A DNA stretch of 38,994 nt from Legionella sp. Its GTDB lineage: Bacteria; Pseudomonadota; Gammaproteobacteria; Legionellales; Legionellaceae. This document shows, piece after piece, positions 16,920-24,231 of the stretch. Made by a program: the position numbers and the translations under genes. Each line of letters starts with the position of its first letter. Positions within the stretch are counted from its first letter, which is position 1. Location: NCBI GenBank assembly GCA_030694525.1, contig JAUXYG010000182.1, positions 1 to 38,994 of the forward strand. Reading direction: 5' to 3'. Below the pieces are notes generated by a model that was given only the letters and a program-made list of their open reading frames with translations, did no database searches and had not been told where the DNA came from.

Positions 16920-18167
16920 TTAATCAATCCCTAAAAAATGCTTAATCGCGGGTATTAGCAAAGTAATAGGGGGCTGATTTTTAGTGATTATATCAGCCGT
17001 ACAAATAGTTCCATTGGTGATAACCATATTAGGCCCCCTGGAGGTAGTCCATTTAAAATGACTTGGAGTATCCGCCTCAGTTAGATTGATTCTGATGTAA
17101 AGCTGAGGACCATCTGCAGTAAAACTCTCCACCAATTTTTCATTTGCCAGAACTGCCATCATACTTTTTTGGCTGCTGGGAAATCGTGAGACAGCCTCAA
17201 CAACACCTTCAATACTACCATATTCCTGTCTTTTGACTGATTTGGGAACTACCTGCGCCATCATGCCTGGAGCTATCACTTTACCCATCCCTGCTGGAAC
17301 ATAAATCGCGGCATCCACGTTTTCTGCATAAGGTTCGATGTCAAGGATTTTATAACCGGCCTGCACCACTTCACCCGCTTTACCAATTACGTTGATGATC
17401 TCTCCATCAACGGGACTGGTAACCACGCTGTTTATCTTGAATTTTTTTTGAATGAGCGTCAATTCAAGTTGCGTTTGTAAAATACGATTGTTCAGATCGA
17501 TCAAACGCTGTTGGTTCGCTTCCGTGCGTCTTTTAAATTCAATAGCTAATTCAGAGATTCTCTTACTGAGTTCATCTCGTTCTCGTAATTCCTTATAATA
17601 GTTACTGCGCAACTCAGCAAGTTCCTGACGCGAGATTACTTTATCAACCAATTTTTCTCGTTCATCCAGGGCTTTCTTTAGATAGATCAAATGAACAGAC
17701 ACATTATTTAAATCTTTAGTCCAATTTTGTCTTAACACTTCATTGTTCTGCTGCTCCAATTTAAAATCTTTTGCAATAAATTGTTGCAGATTACTTCGCT
17801 GAAGCTCCAGACTGGCTAAAACTTCCTGTTTGTTTTGAATTTCCTGAGTAAGAAGCGGCAACCTTAAAGTAGCCAGGATATCGCCTTTTTTAACAACATC
17901 CCCAACACTTACCTCAACCGTGACGATACGACCGGGATACTCCACCATTGCATCATATATATTTTGCCCACTGTTAATCAGAATTCCATTTCCTGAAACG
18001 ATAGTAGTTACGCTCCCCCATATTGACCAAATAACAATCATGGTGAGTAATATCAAGAGAGCAGTTAAAATAATCCAGTTTTGCGGAGAAACTATTTTAA
18101 ACAGATTATTTAACTTTTCTGGATTATTTAATCTCGAAAGACTTTTTTTACGAAATATTTTATCCAT
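16920..18167 (-). CDS. HlyD-family membrane fusion protein of the peptide export operon
   Basis: This periplasmic adaptor links the ABC exporters to the outer membrane. The 415-residue protein has a cytoplasmic N-terminus, one membrane helix at about 31-50 (WIILTALLILLTMIVIWSIW), a split lipoyl-type hybrid motif (VSVGDVVKKGDILATL, later GKAGEVVQAGYKILDI), a long coiled coil at about 110-235, and a beta-barrel end. AAAGG lies just upstream of the ATG. It is the first gene of the three-gene operon. Its upstream region is AT-rich and then repetitive, and I cannot fix a promoter. There is no TolC-like gene in the window, so an outer-membrane channel would have to come from elsewhere. Confidence 0.9.
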   Translation of the reverse strand: MDKIFRKKSLSRLNNPEKLNNLFKIVSPQNWIILTALLILLTMIVIWSIWGSVTTIVSGNGILINSGQNIYDAMVEYPGRIVTVEVSVGDVVKKGDILATLRLPLLTQEIQNKQEVLASLELQRSNLQQFIAKDFKLEQQNNEVLRQNWTKDLNNVSVHLIYLKKALDEREKLVDKVISRQELAELRSNYYKELRERDELSKRISELAIEFKRRTEANQQRLIDLNNRILQTQLELTLIQKKFKINSVVTSPVDGEIINVIGKAGEVVQAGYKILDIEPYAENVDAAIYVPAGMGKVIAPGMMAQVVPKSVKRQEYGSIEGVVEAVSRFPSSQKSMMAVLANEKLVESFTADGPQLYIRINLTEADTPSHFKWTTSRGPNMVITNGTICTADIITKNQPPITLLIPAIKHFLGID

Positions 18168-18349
18168 ACACCTTTGATTTCTATTGTATTATTCTTAAGT
18201 ATATATTTGTTTTTATCATTTGATACTATTTAGGCCTTAATTTCAGCAGTATTTATCAGGTTGTTCAATCAAAGTTACCAAGACTGTTATAATTTTCAGT
18301 TAAAATTAGAATAAGGAAGAAAGTTGCGAAGCCGGCTGGATCCCTTCCC

Positions 18350-18436
18350 CTACGTCCCTCGGCTCGTCCAAGGGATACAGAGCTCTGACCCCGGGATTGG
18401 AATCCCTGGATCCCTCGGACAAGCCGAGGGACGTAG
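18350..18436. repeat. REPIN-like inverted pair, copy 1
   Basis: Two hairpin units face each other: 18350-18380 (CTACGTCCCTCGG...) and 18406-18436 (...CCGAGGGACGTAG), with 25 bases between. The first unit has one stem mismatch (CCAAGGG). Confidence 0.85.
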
Positions 18437-18665
18437 GAAAAATTGAAGGGAAGCATTATAAAGTTAGACATAAGCATCATGAAGTTATAAGCATCATAAA
18501 GTTATAAACATTAAAGTTATATGCATAATAAAGTCATAAGCACTAGAAAGACATACAAGAAAAACTAGTAACACTTAAAAGATTTAAAAACCCTATTGCT
18601 CTTATTACTACATGACACAAAACAGGAAGCTAAAGAAAGTTGCAAAGCGAGCTGGATCCCTTCCC

Positions 18666-18752
18666 CTACGTCCCTCGGCTCGTCCGAGGGATCCAGAGGT
18701 CTGGTCTCGGGAATGAAATCCCTGGATCCCGCGGACAAGCCGTGGGACGGAG
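18666..18752. repeat. REPIN-like inverted pair, copy 2
   Basis: Units at 18666-18696 and 18722-18752 face each other with the same 25-base spacer as copy 1. The second unit carries CCCGCGG/CCGTGGG, which turns one T-A pair into a G-T wobble and keeps the stem. Confidence 0.85.
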
Positions 18753-18938
18753 GAAAAATTAAAGGAAAGCATTACAAAGTTAGACATAAGCATCATGAAG
18801 TTATAAGCATTAAAGTCATAAACATTAAAGTTATAAGCACTAGAAAGACATACAAGAAAAACTAGCAATACTTAAAAGATTTCAAACCCCTATTCTCTTA
18901 ATACTACATGACACAAAACAAGAAGCTGATGTCAGGAA

Positions 18939-19712
18939 TTAAGCTGCTTTAATTGCAATGAGCCAAATCTGACCTAACAAAGTCAGGGTGATAAGTAACG
19001 CACCAAAACAAAACCAAAAATAACTGGTTAACCCTGTTGCGGGTAATTCTTCGCGAAATACATTGAGCAAAACGGATCCCGCCAGAAAAGCAAGCATCAA
19101 TGCGGCTATTAAAACATTAACTGGATCAAAAATTACGGAACAGAGCCAACCCGTTAACAAAGCACTCATTAAAAGAAAGCGACCTACATGATTAAATCGT
19201 ACCGGATAAAATCGACAAAATTTACGATCAGTTAAAACAAAATGTAAGGCCATGGCGAAAGTAAATAATACAGTTGCAGTGATACTGGTTTGCGCCCGTA
19301 AAGACATGGTGTAGGTTATTAAAAAATTATACAAACAAAACATGCCTAAATGAAGTCCATAAACCAGACCATCATTGTGGTTACTATCGCGATAGCGTTC
19401 AGCTAATAAATCAAAACCGTAATAAATTAGAAATCCAAATAATGCAACAATGTAAATTAACAGTTCAGTAAAAGGGGTGAGCCAGTTGTTGGCTATAAGA
19501 AACTCGCCGATAGGTTTATTGTATTCGACAAGATTAGGTAACATATGCAAAAAAACATACGCCACCGCAACACCACCAGCAAACGAAATAAATGTGCGCC
19601 CATTACCCGGTAAATGATTTGCAAACCATGGACTCAGATAATGGAATATCATAAGAAGAACTGTCGCTGCAAATGCTATCCATAAATGAAATGCATTAAT
19701 CCATATAGCCAC
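18939..19712 (-). CDS. Multi-pass membrane protein, ZIP metal transporter-like
   Basis: The 257-residue protein has about eight hydrophobic segments. It shows FAGGVAVAYVFLHMLPNL near residue 44 and NVFREELP near the C-terminus. Both resemble ZIP-family helices, although the canonical HxxPE and HEG metal motifs are not fully present. A role in metal transport is therefore only a guess. The start is a GTG at 19712 with an excellent AAGGAG five bases upstream. It follows the DUF2490-like gene by 26 bases on the same strand, so the two probably form an operon. Confidence 0.8.
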   Translation of the reverse strand: MAIWINAFHLWIAFAATVLLMIFHYLSPWFANHLPGNGRTFISFAGGVAVAYVFLHMLPNLVEYNKPIGEFLIANNWLTPFTELLIYIVALFGFLIYYGFDLLAERYRDSNHNDGLVYGLHLGMFCLYNFLITYTMSLRAQTSITATVLFTFAMALHFVLTDRKFCRFYPVRFNHVGRFLLMSALLTGWLCSVIFDPVNVLIAALMLAFLAGSVLLNVFREELPATGLTSYFWFCFGALLITLTLLGQIWLIAIKAA

Positions 19713-19738
19713 TATAGCTCCTTAAGACCATTCCAGTT

Positions 19739-20431
19739 TTAAAAGTTTAATAATACCTGAAAGAAAATATTATTCGCGTCGAAATTGGTATTGCCTACTC
19801 TTCTGATGTATTGATTCAAATAACCCAATTCGCCAACCAAAGTTTTAGTAAATTTATATCCTAAACCAATAAAAAATCGATTTTGATCAAACCCTCTATT
19901 GGGTCTGTTGTTGAAATTATTCAGATGAAAAAATAGCTCATTGGTTGATGCCAGATATAATTTGGGAGACTGGTTGATAGGTATTGCCAATTTGACAAAC
20001 TCTCTTAAACGCCAGGCGGTATTAGTATTAGGTTGGAAAAAACGCTCTTCCAGTCGGAGGCGGTTAGTAAAATCTATCTGGTTAAACGATTTCCGCCATA
20101 ACAATTGTTGCCAAATCCGATTTTCTTTGACCACAACCCCGGTAAATGCTTGCTCTGTATAAATCCACGCATAACCCACCCACAAACTGGTGTCTGGTGT
20201 TAACTCGTATCCAATACCTGGACGCAATATAGTTTGTGTAAAATCGGATCCATCGATACTTACTCGTTGTTGAGGCTCGAGCCAAAATTTTAATTTAGTA
20301 TCTGGAAGGAGTCTGCCTGTGGCCACGACCAGATTCCAGGTTTGAATGTCGTTATCCGACGCAGCTGATAATGAGTGGGAATTTAAGAGAAGCAGGGATA
20401 CAAATATGCTGGTAATTATCCGATTAATCAT
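19739..20431 (-). CDS. DUF2490-like outer-membrane beta-barrel protein
   Basis: The 230-residue precursor has a signal peptide (MINRIITSIFVSLLLLNSHSLSAAS). The mature protein alternates short amphipathic strands typical of a beta barrel: WNLVVATGRL, KFWLEPQQRV, LRPGIGYEL, LWVGYAWIY and FTNRLRLEERF. It ends with FFQVLLNF, a terminal aromatic outer-membrane signature. The pattern matches DUF2490. The frame is open 115 codons further upstream, but the ATG at 20431 has AGAGGA and the signal peptide, so I start there. The function is unknown. It is the first gene of a pair with the ZIP-like protein. Confidence 0.85.
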   Translation of the reverse strand: MINRIITSIFVSLLLLNSHSLSAASDNDIQTWNLVVATGRLLPDTKLKFWLEPQQRVSIDGSDFTQTILRPGIGYELTPDTSLWVGYAWIYTEQAFTGVVVKENRIWQQLLWRKSFNQIDFTNRLRLEERFFQPNTNTAWRLREFVKLAIPINQSPKLYLASTNELFFHLNNFNNRPNRGFDQNRFFIGLGYKFTKTLVGELGYLNQYIRRVGNTNFDANNIFFQVLLNF

Positions 20432-20986
20432 AAATCCTCTTGAATGCAGTGGCATAACATGTGTTATTTTATGAGAATTAAGTGGATTTAAAATTTCTTG
20501 ATTGGTCATTTTGGGGGATATAGTTAAACCACCATAATGAAACAAATTAAAAAATCCTTTTTCTCCTTGAAAACAGCTTTTCATATTAAAGAAGTACTCT
20601 TCGATATGCAATGACTGCATTTTTAAATGCTCTGTTCCGGGGAATAAATTGTGCCTAATGCGATATATTCCCGTATTACGACTTCGTCTAATACGGGCTA
20701 CCGATATTTGGTTATACTGTAGCCCGTAATAGCAAAGCGTATTACGGGATCCTATCCAAATCAATAAAAAAAGCATTCAATTTTCATTTCATAAAAACTC
20801 CAAGAATTCAAAAGTCCTTAACCTCCGAATAACGAGTTGCCAATAAGGGGCAATTTCGATTAACACAATCCAATGATCTTTTTTTGTCAAGAAAGCGAAA
20901 ATTATATCAAATATCGTCCATGTGTTAATAAAGGCTTAATGTAAATCGATTAAAATTTGGGTAGTTTGTAATAGATTGGAAATACT
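20432..20986. other. 555-base divergent gap
   Basis: This gap lies between the DUF2490-like gene and the 833-residue coiled-coil gene. It contains the palindromic doublet at 20670-20749. Just before the coiled-coil gene there is a GTAAA-N5-TAAAA sequence (20941-20955), one base off the CpxR half-site pair. The open minus-strand frame through 20432-20776 lacks features of a real protein. No gene is supported. Confidence 0.7.
20670..20749. repeat. 80-base palindromic doublet (second hairpin family)
   Basis: Hairpin 1 (20670-20701) has stem CCCGTATTA/TAATACGGG. Hairpin 2 (20719-20749) has stem CCCGTAATA/TATTACGGG. They are inverted copies of one another with GTAGCCCGTA ends facing, so the whole can also fold into one long stem. 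There is no coding capacity. Confidence 0.85.
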
Positions 20987-23488
20987 ATGCCAAAAAGAAT
21001 CAAATTTAATAAAAATGCAGCAATTACTGAAATATGGGATATTTACTCCAAAATTAGCGCTAAAGCCCAACTGGAACCTAGCATTCAACTTCATCCTGAG
21101 CCTAGACAAGATTGGTCTTACACCTTTGGATTAACCGATCAAAAATGCTTTATAGACGGAGTTGTTGTTCCTCAACTGGGCGGACTCAGTACTACCTTTG
21201 TAGAACGAATGGCTAAAAATCCAACTCAGGATGAAAAAGATAATCTTAATTTTTTTAACTACGTATATAACCAATGTCATTTATACATCGCCGACAATCA
21301 AACACGGTATATTGGTCGTGCCGATTTAAAGGAAATAACCCATGGTAAAGTGTTCGCCATGACACTTCTCGCCCATTTATGCCAGGCTGGGATGGATAAT
21401 ACCTTGAGTGAACAAGAAAAATACAAGCAAAGAATCATAGATTTCACTAAAGAACTATTAAATAACGAAAACATAAAAAAAACTTCAAGTAATGATGGTG
21501 GGACCATAAGTTGCAAAAGTGCGTTAAACAACATTTATAGATATAATGCATCATTGGTTAATGCACAGAAAGATGAGAAAGATTTAGATAAATTTTTTGA
21601 AGCGGTCAATAAAACAGTAGTAACAGCTCAAACAACTTTTTCTCACGTCAATGATCTGCTTTCGCAATTTACCACTCATAAATACCCACAGAATCTTCAA
21701 TTCAATGAGTTTGGTAATAACACAAACCGCACTCTTTCAAACCAGGAGAGCGCTGCGTTAAATGATCCTTTAGCAAAAGAAATGTTTGGCCGAATGGAAG
21801 ATATAAATAAAACAGAAAATGGATATAAGGAACTCTATCAAGGTATAGATTACAAATTACCAGCAATAAATTCCTTTTTACTCTCCCAGTTTAATGTCAA
21901 GCAAATAAAAAATCTAAAAGAAATATTACAATTAAGAGATAAATTATTTGTCCTTTCAACTGAGCTTAGCACTGTTTATAACTCAGCTAACAGTGACCGA
22001 GTAGCAACCCGAAGTGAATTTCTCCCTCTTATTGACTCTTATTTAAAAGACATCAATCGCGTTAAAACGGAATTACATGCATGTATCGAAAAATTGGACA
22101 TCGACTGTGATGCTGTTTACCGGTCCAGAAAAAATCAGGGAATATTAGATAATGGGCGAACAAAATGGGAATCCCAATTTCTAAATAAAAATTCAATAGA
22201 AGGTTTTCGCACAAAAACGATTGAGCTAACACGAGATATTGCATCCGCATTTTCGCAAATATCGTTTAATCATTTTGATTCATTAAAAAAAGTGAGTGTT
22301 GATACTAACATAATGCAAGAGCGAGGAAAGGCATTATTTGGCAACTTCATCTCTATAAGCCATAATTTTCAACAAACAATTGCTCAGGCTCAAACCAATG
22401 AACTTTCACGTCAAGCTGAAATAATTGTACTGAGATTGAAACAATTATCCGTTGACAATACCGACTTAATTAATCAAGCAGAATCCATGGGAAGCCGTGA
22501 TGAACCCCTTATTAAACTGTTAAAAAATCGAAAGACAATCCTGGATGAAATGATAAAATCCATGCAAAATCAACCTTTAATTGAAAAACAGGATAAGCCG
22601 GAAAATGATTTTGTACTCATAGAAAATGATAATTCAAGCACGGAAATTATCAATGCCTATTCATCAGGTAATTTATTACAGTTTATACAGGCCAAATTAA
22701 TGGGTGTCCCTGTTGAAAATCAAAAGTTACAAGAAAATAATCATGCTTTAACTAAAGAAAATCATGTGTTAATCAAAGAAAACAGTGAATTAAAAACTCA
22801 ATTAACTACTCTGCAAGAGGAATTGAAAAAACAAGAAATATCCAGTAAGCAACAATTAACAGAATCAGAGGCAAAAGTTAAATTCTATGAATCCATGCCA
22901 GACGATCTCAGTGCTAAAAGCAAAACATTCCTAGGTAGTGTCGCGAAGAATTTAAAAGCCAAAGATGCAGAAGAAGTTAAAACTATTATAACTAACTTTG
23001 AGCGTATCGTGAATCAGGGCATGGAATATAAAGATACGTATATAAACAAAGCTGGAAACTTCGATAAAACCCTCTTTTTTAGCCACAACAATAATGGTAA
23101 AAAAAATGCATCGAAAGTTATGGGACAGTGGAAAAAAGATTTAGATAAAGAATTAGAACAAGTGATAACAATGTTTAAAGGCGAAAACGTAGTATGGAAT
23201 GATGAAACAATCAATGCGTTTAAAGAAACATTGGAAAATACACTAAAACAATCTATGAAAAATTTGATTGTTAATGAGACTTACAGCAGTTATACACAAT
23301 ATTCCTTTCGTAATTACCTGCATCAATTTTATCAAAACGTGTTTCCAGAAAATAAAGCTGATGTCCTAGCTGACAAATTAGAAAAACGTGAGGTTAAATT
23401 TAATGTAGTTCCCCAATTTAAGGAACAGACGTTAAGAGACTTTGAAAAAACCTTACAACCTGAACCACAAGCTCAAATGAGAATGTAA
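20987..23488 (+). CDS. Large coiled-coil protein, candidate Dot/Icm effector
   Basis: The 833-residue soluble protein has no signal peptide or membrane segment. It is Lys/Asn/Gln-rich and largely helical. A strong coiled coil runs at about 575-640 (heptads in VENQKLQENNHALTKENH and onward). The N-terminal 120 residues look globular (WSYTFGLTDQKCFIDGVVV). The C-terminal 30 residues are polar with several Glu residues and end QPEPQAQMRM, compatible with but not diagnostic of a Dot/Icm signal. GGAAA precedes the ATG and a strong terminator follows the stop. It is a single-gene unit. I do not recognise a specific family. The effector assignment is inference from size, composition, monocistronic layout and host genus. 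Confidence 0.85.
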   Translation: MPKRIKFNKNAAITEIWDIYSKISAKAQLEPSIQLHPEPRQDWSYTFGLTDQKCFIDGVVVPQLGGLSTTFVERMAKNPTQDEKDNLNFFNYVYNQCHLYIADNQTRYIGRADLKEITHGKVFAMTLLAHLCQAGMDNTLSEQEKYKQRIIDFTKELLNNENIKKTSSNDGGTISCKSALNNIYRYNASLVNAQKDEKDLDKFFEAVNKTVVTAQTTFSHVNDLLSQFTTHKYPQNLQFNEFGNNTNRTLSNQESAALNDPLAKEMFGRMEDINKTENGYKELYQGIDYKLPAINSFLLSQFNVKQIKNLKEILQLRDKLFVLSTELSTVYNSANSDRVATRSEFLPLIDSYLKDINRVKTELHACIEKLDIDCDAVYRSRKNQGILDNGRTKWESQFLNKNSIEGFRTKTIELTRDIASAFSQISFNHFDSLKKVSVDTNIMQERGKALFGNFISISHNFQQTIAQAQTNELSRQAEIIVLRLKQLSVDNTDLINQAESMGSRDEPLIKLLKNRKTILDEMIKSMQNQPLIEKQDKPENDFVLIENDNSSTEIINAYSSGNLLQFIQAKLMGVPVENQKLQENNHALTKENHVLIKENSELKTQLTTLQEELKKQEISSKQQLTESEAKVKFYESMPDDLSAKSKTFLGSVAKNLKAKDAEEVKTIITNFERIVNQGMEYKDTYINKAGNFDKTLFFSHNNNGKKNASKVMGQWKKDLDKELEQVITMFKGENVVWNDETINAFKETLENTLKQSMKNLIVNETYSSYTQYSFRNYLHQFYQNVFPENKADVLADKLEKREVKFNVVPQFKEQTLRDFEKTLQPEPQAQMRM

Positions 23489-23505
23489 TTTAAAAATTAG
23501 TTAGT

Positions 23506-23535
23506 ATATATCCCGCGATAGCTCGCGGGATATAT
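23506..23535 (+). terminator. Strong rho-independent-type hairpin
   Basis: ATATATCCCGCGA and TCGCGGGATATAT form a perfect 13-base-pair stem around a TAGC loop, followed by TATTATTA. It lies 17 bases after the stop of the coiled-coil gene. Confidence 0.8.
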
Positions 23536-23619
23536 TATTATTAATGTAAGTAGCCTAGATAATTTATTACAACGATTTAACAAAATAAGCCAATCCAGTC
23601 TAAATCTTAAGGACAAGCA

Positions 23620-24216
23620 ATGAAAACCCTTGGCGTATTACTCTTTCCAGATTTTGAAACTCTTGATGTTTTCGGGCCCATTGAAATATTTGGTTTACTG
23701 CCTGAGCAATTTAAAATCGTATTGATCGCACAAAATCAAGGCTTAATTAAATCAGTTCAAGGTCAAGCCGTTCTTGCTGAATATAATTTCACCAACATGC
23801 CTGAGTTGCATTATCTTTTAGTGCCAGGTGGTTTAGGCACCCGCAAAGAAATTGCTAATTCAGCGCTTTTAGCCTGGATTAAAACCCAATCCGCCAAATT
23901 GGAACTGGTTCTTTCCGTATGCACCGGTGCTGCCTTGCTTGCAAAAGCTGGAGTTTTGGATGGGTATAAAGCCACAACCAATAAAATTGCTTTCAATTGG
24001 GTTGTAAAACAGGCGCCTGATGTTGACTGGATTAAAAAAGCACGTTGGGTTGAGGATGGGAAATTCATCACTTCTTCCGGAATATCCGCTGGAATTGACA
24101 TGAGTCTCTATGTAATTTCTCGTCAATTAGGGGCTGAGATGGCAGCGTCCGTTGCGCAAAGAGCAGAGTATACAATGAATCTTGATGCGGATAATGACCC
24201 TTTTATGATTGATTAA
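23620..24216 (+). CDS. DJ-1/PfpI family protein
   Basis: The 198-residue protein has the class I glutamine amidotransferase-like fold of the DJ-1/PfpI superfamily. It opens VLLFPDFETLDVFGPIEIF, with an acidic residue near position 13-16. It has the nucleophile elbow SVCTGAALLAKAG with Cys101, and later TSSGISAGIDMSLYV. This pattern is closest to the isonitrile hydratase-like and AraC-associated subgroup rather than to PfpI protease. The substrate is unknown. GGACAAGC precedes the ATG. It stands alone and is convergent with the TPR gene. Confidence 0.9.
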   Translation: MKTLGVLLFPDFETLDVFGPIEIFGLLPEQFKIVLIAQNQGLIKSVQGQAVLAEYNFTNMPELHYLLVPGGLGTRKEIANSALLAWIKTQSAKLELVLSVCTGAALLAKAGVLDGYKATTNKIAFNWVVKQAPDVDWIKKARWVEDGKFITSSGISAGIDMSLYVISRQLGAEMAASVAQRAEYTMNLDADNDPFMID

Positions 24217-24231
24217 TCTTCCTATAAAAGC

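Larger units (their letters stand above)
18319..18928. repeat. Tandem duplication of a roughly 316-base unit
   Basis: Copy 1 starts at GAAAGTTGCGAAGC (18319) and copy 2 at GAAAGTTGCAAAGC (18635). Both run through an inverted pair of the dispersed hairpin (18350-18436 and 18666-18752), then an A/T-rich array of short units such as AAGTTATAAGCAT, then CACTAGAAAGACATACAAG and end in TACATGACACAAAACA. Copy 2 is about 20 bases shorter because it has fewer of the short units. Confidence 0.92.
18168..18938. other. 771-base gap upstream of the export operon
   Basis: The first 150 bases (18168-18318) are AT-rich and should contain the promoter of the export operon, but no convincing -35/-10 pair is seen. 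The rest is the 316-base tandem duplication described separately. I searched both strands for a short precursor peptide with a ribosome site and a GG motif and found none. Open frames here translate the palindromic repeats. Confidence 0.75.

Noticed and set aside
18265..18868. Open frames in the gap upstream of the export operon, considered as a precursor peptide
   Set aside because: They read through the hairpin repeats (VPRLVRGIQGF-type translations), are duplicated with the repeat and lack a leader or GG motif with a ribosome site.
20432..20776. N-terminal extension of the DUF2490-like protein by 115 codons
   Set aside because: The downstream ATG has a strong ribosome site and a proper signal peptide; the extension runs through the palindromic doublet.
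20940..20965. PmrA-type TTAA direct repeat upstream of the coiled-coil gene
   Set aside because: The two TTAA cores are spaced 14 bases apart, not the 11 expected, and the flanking bases do not match.
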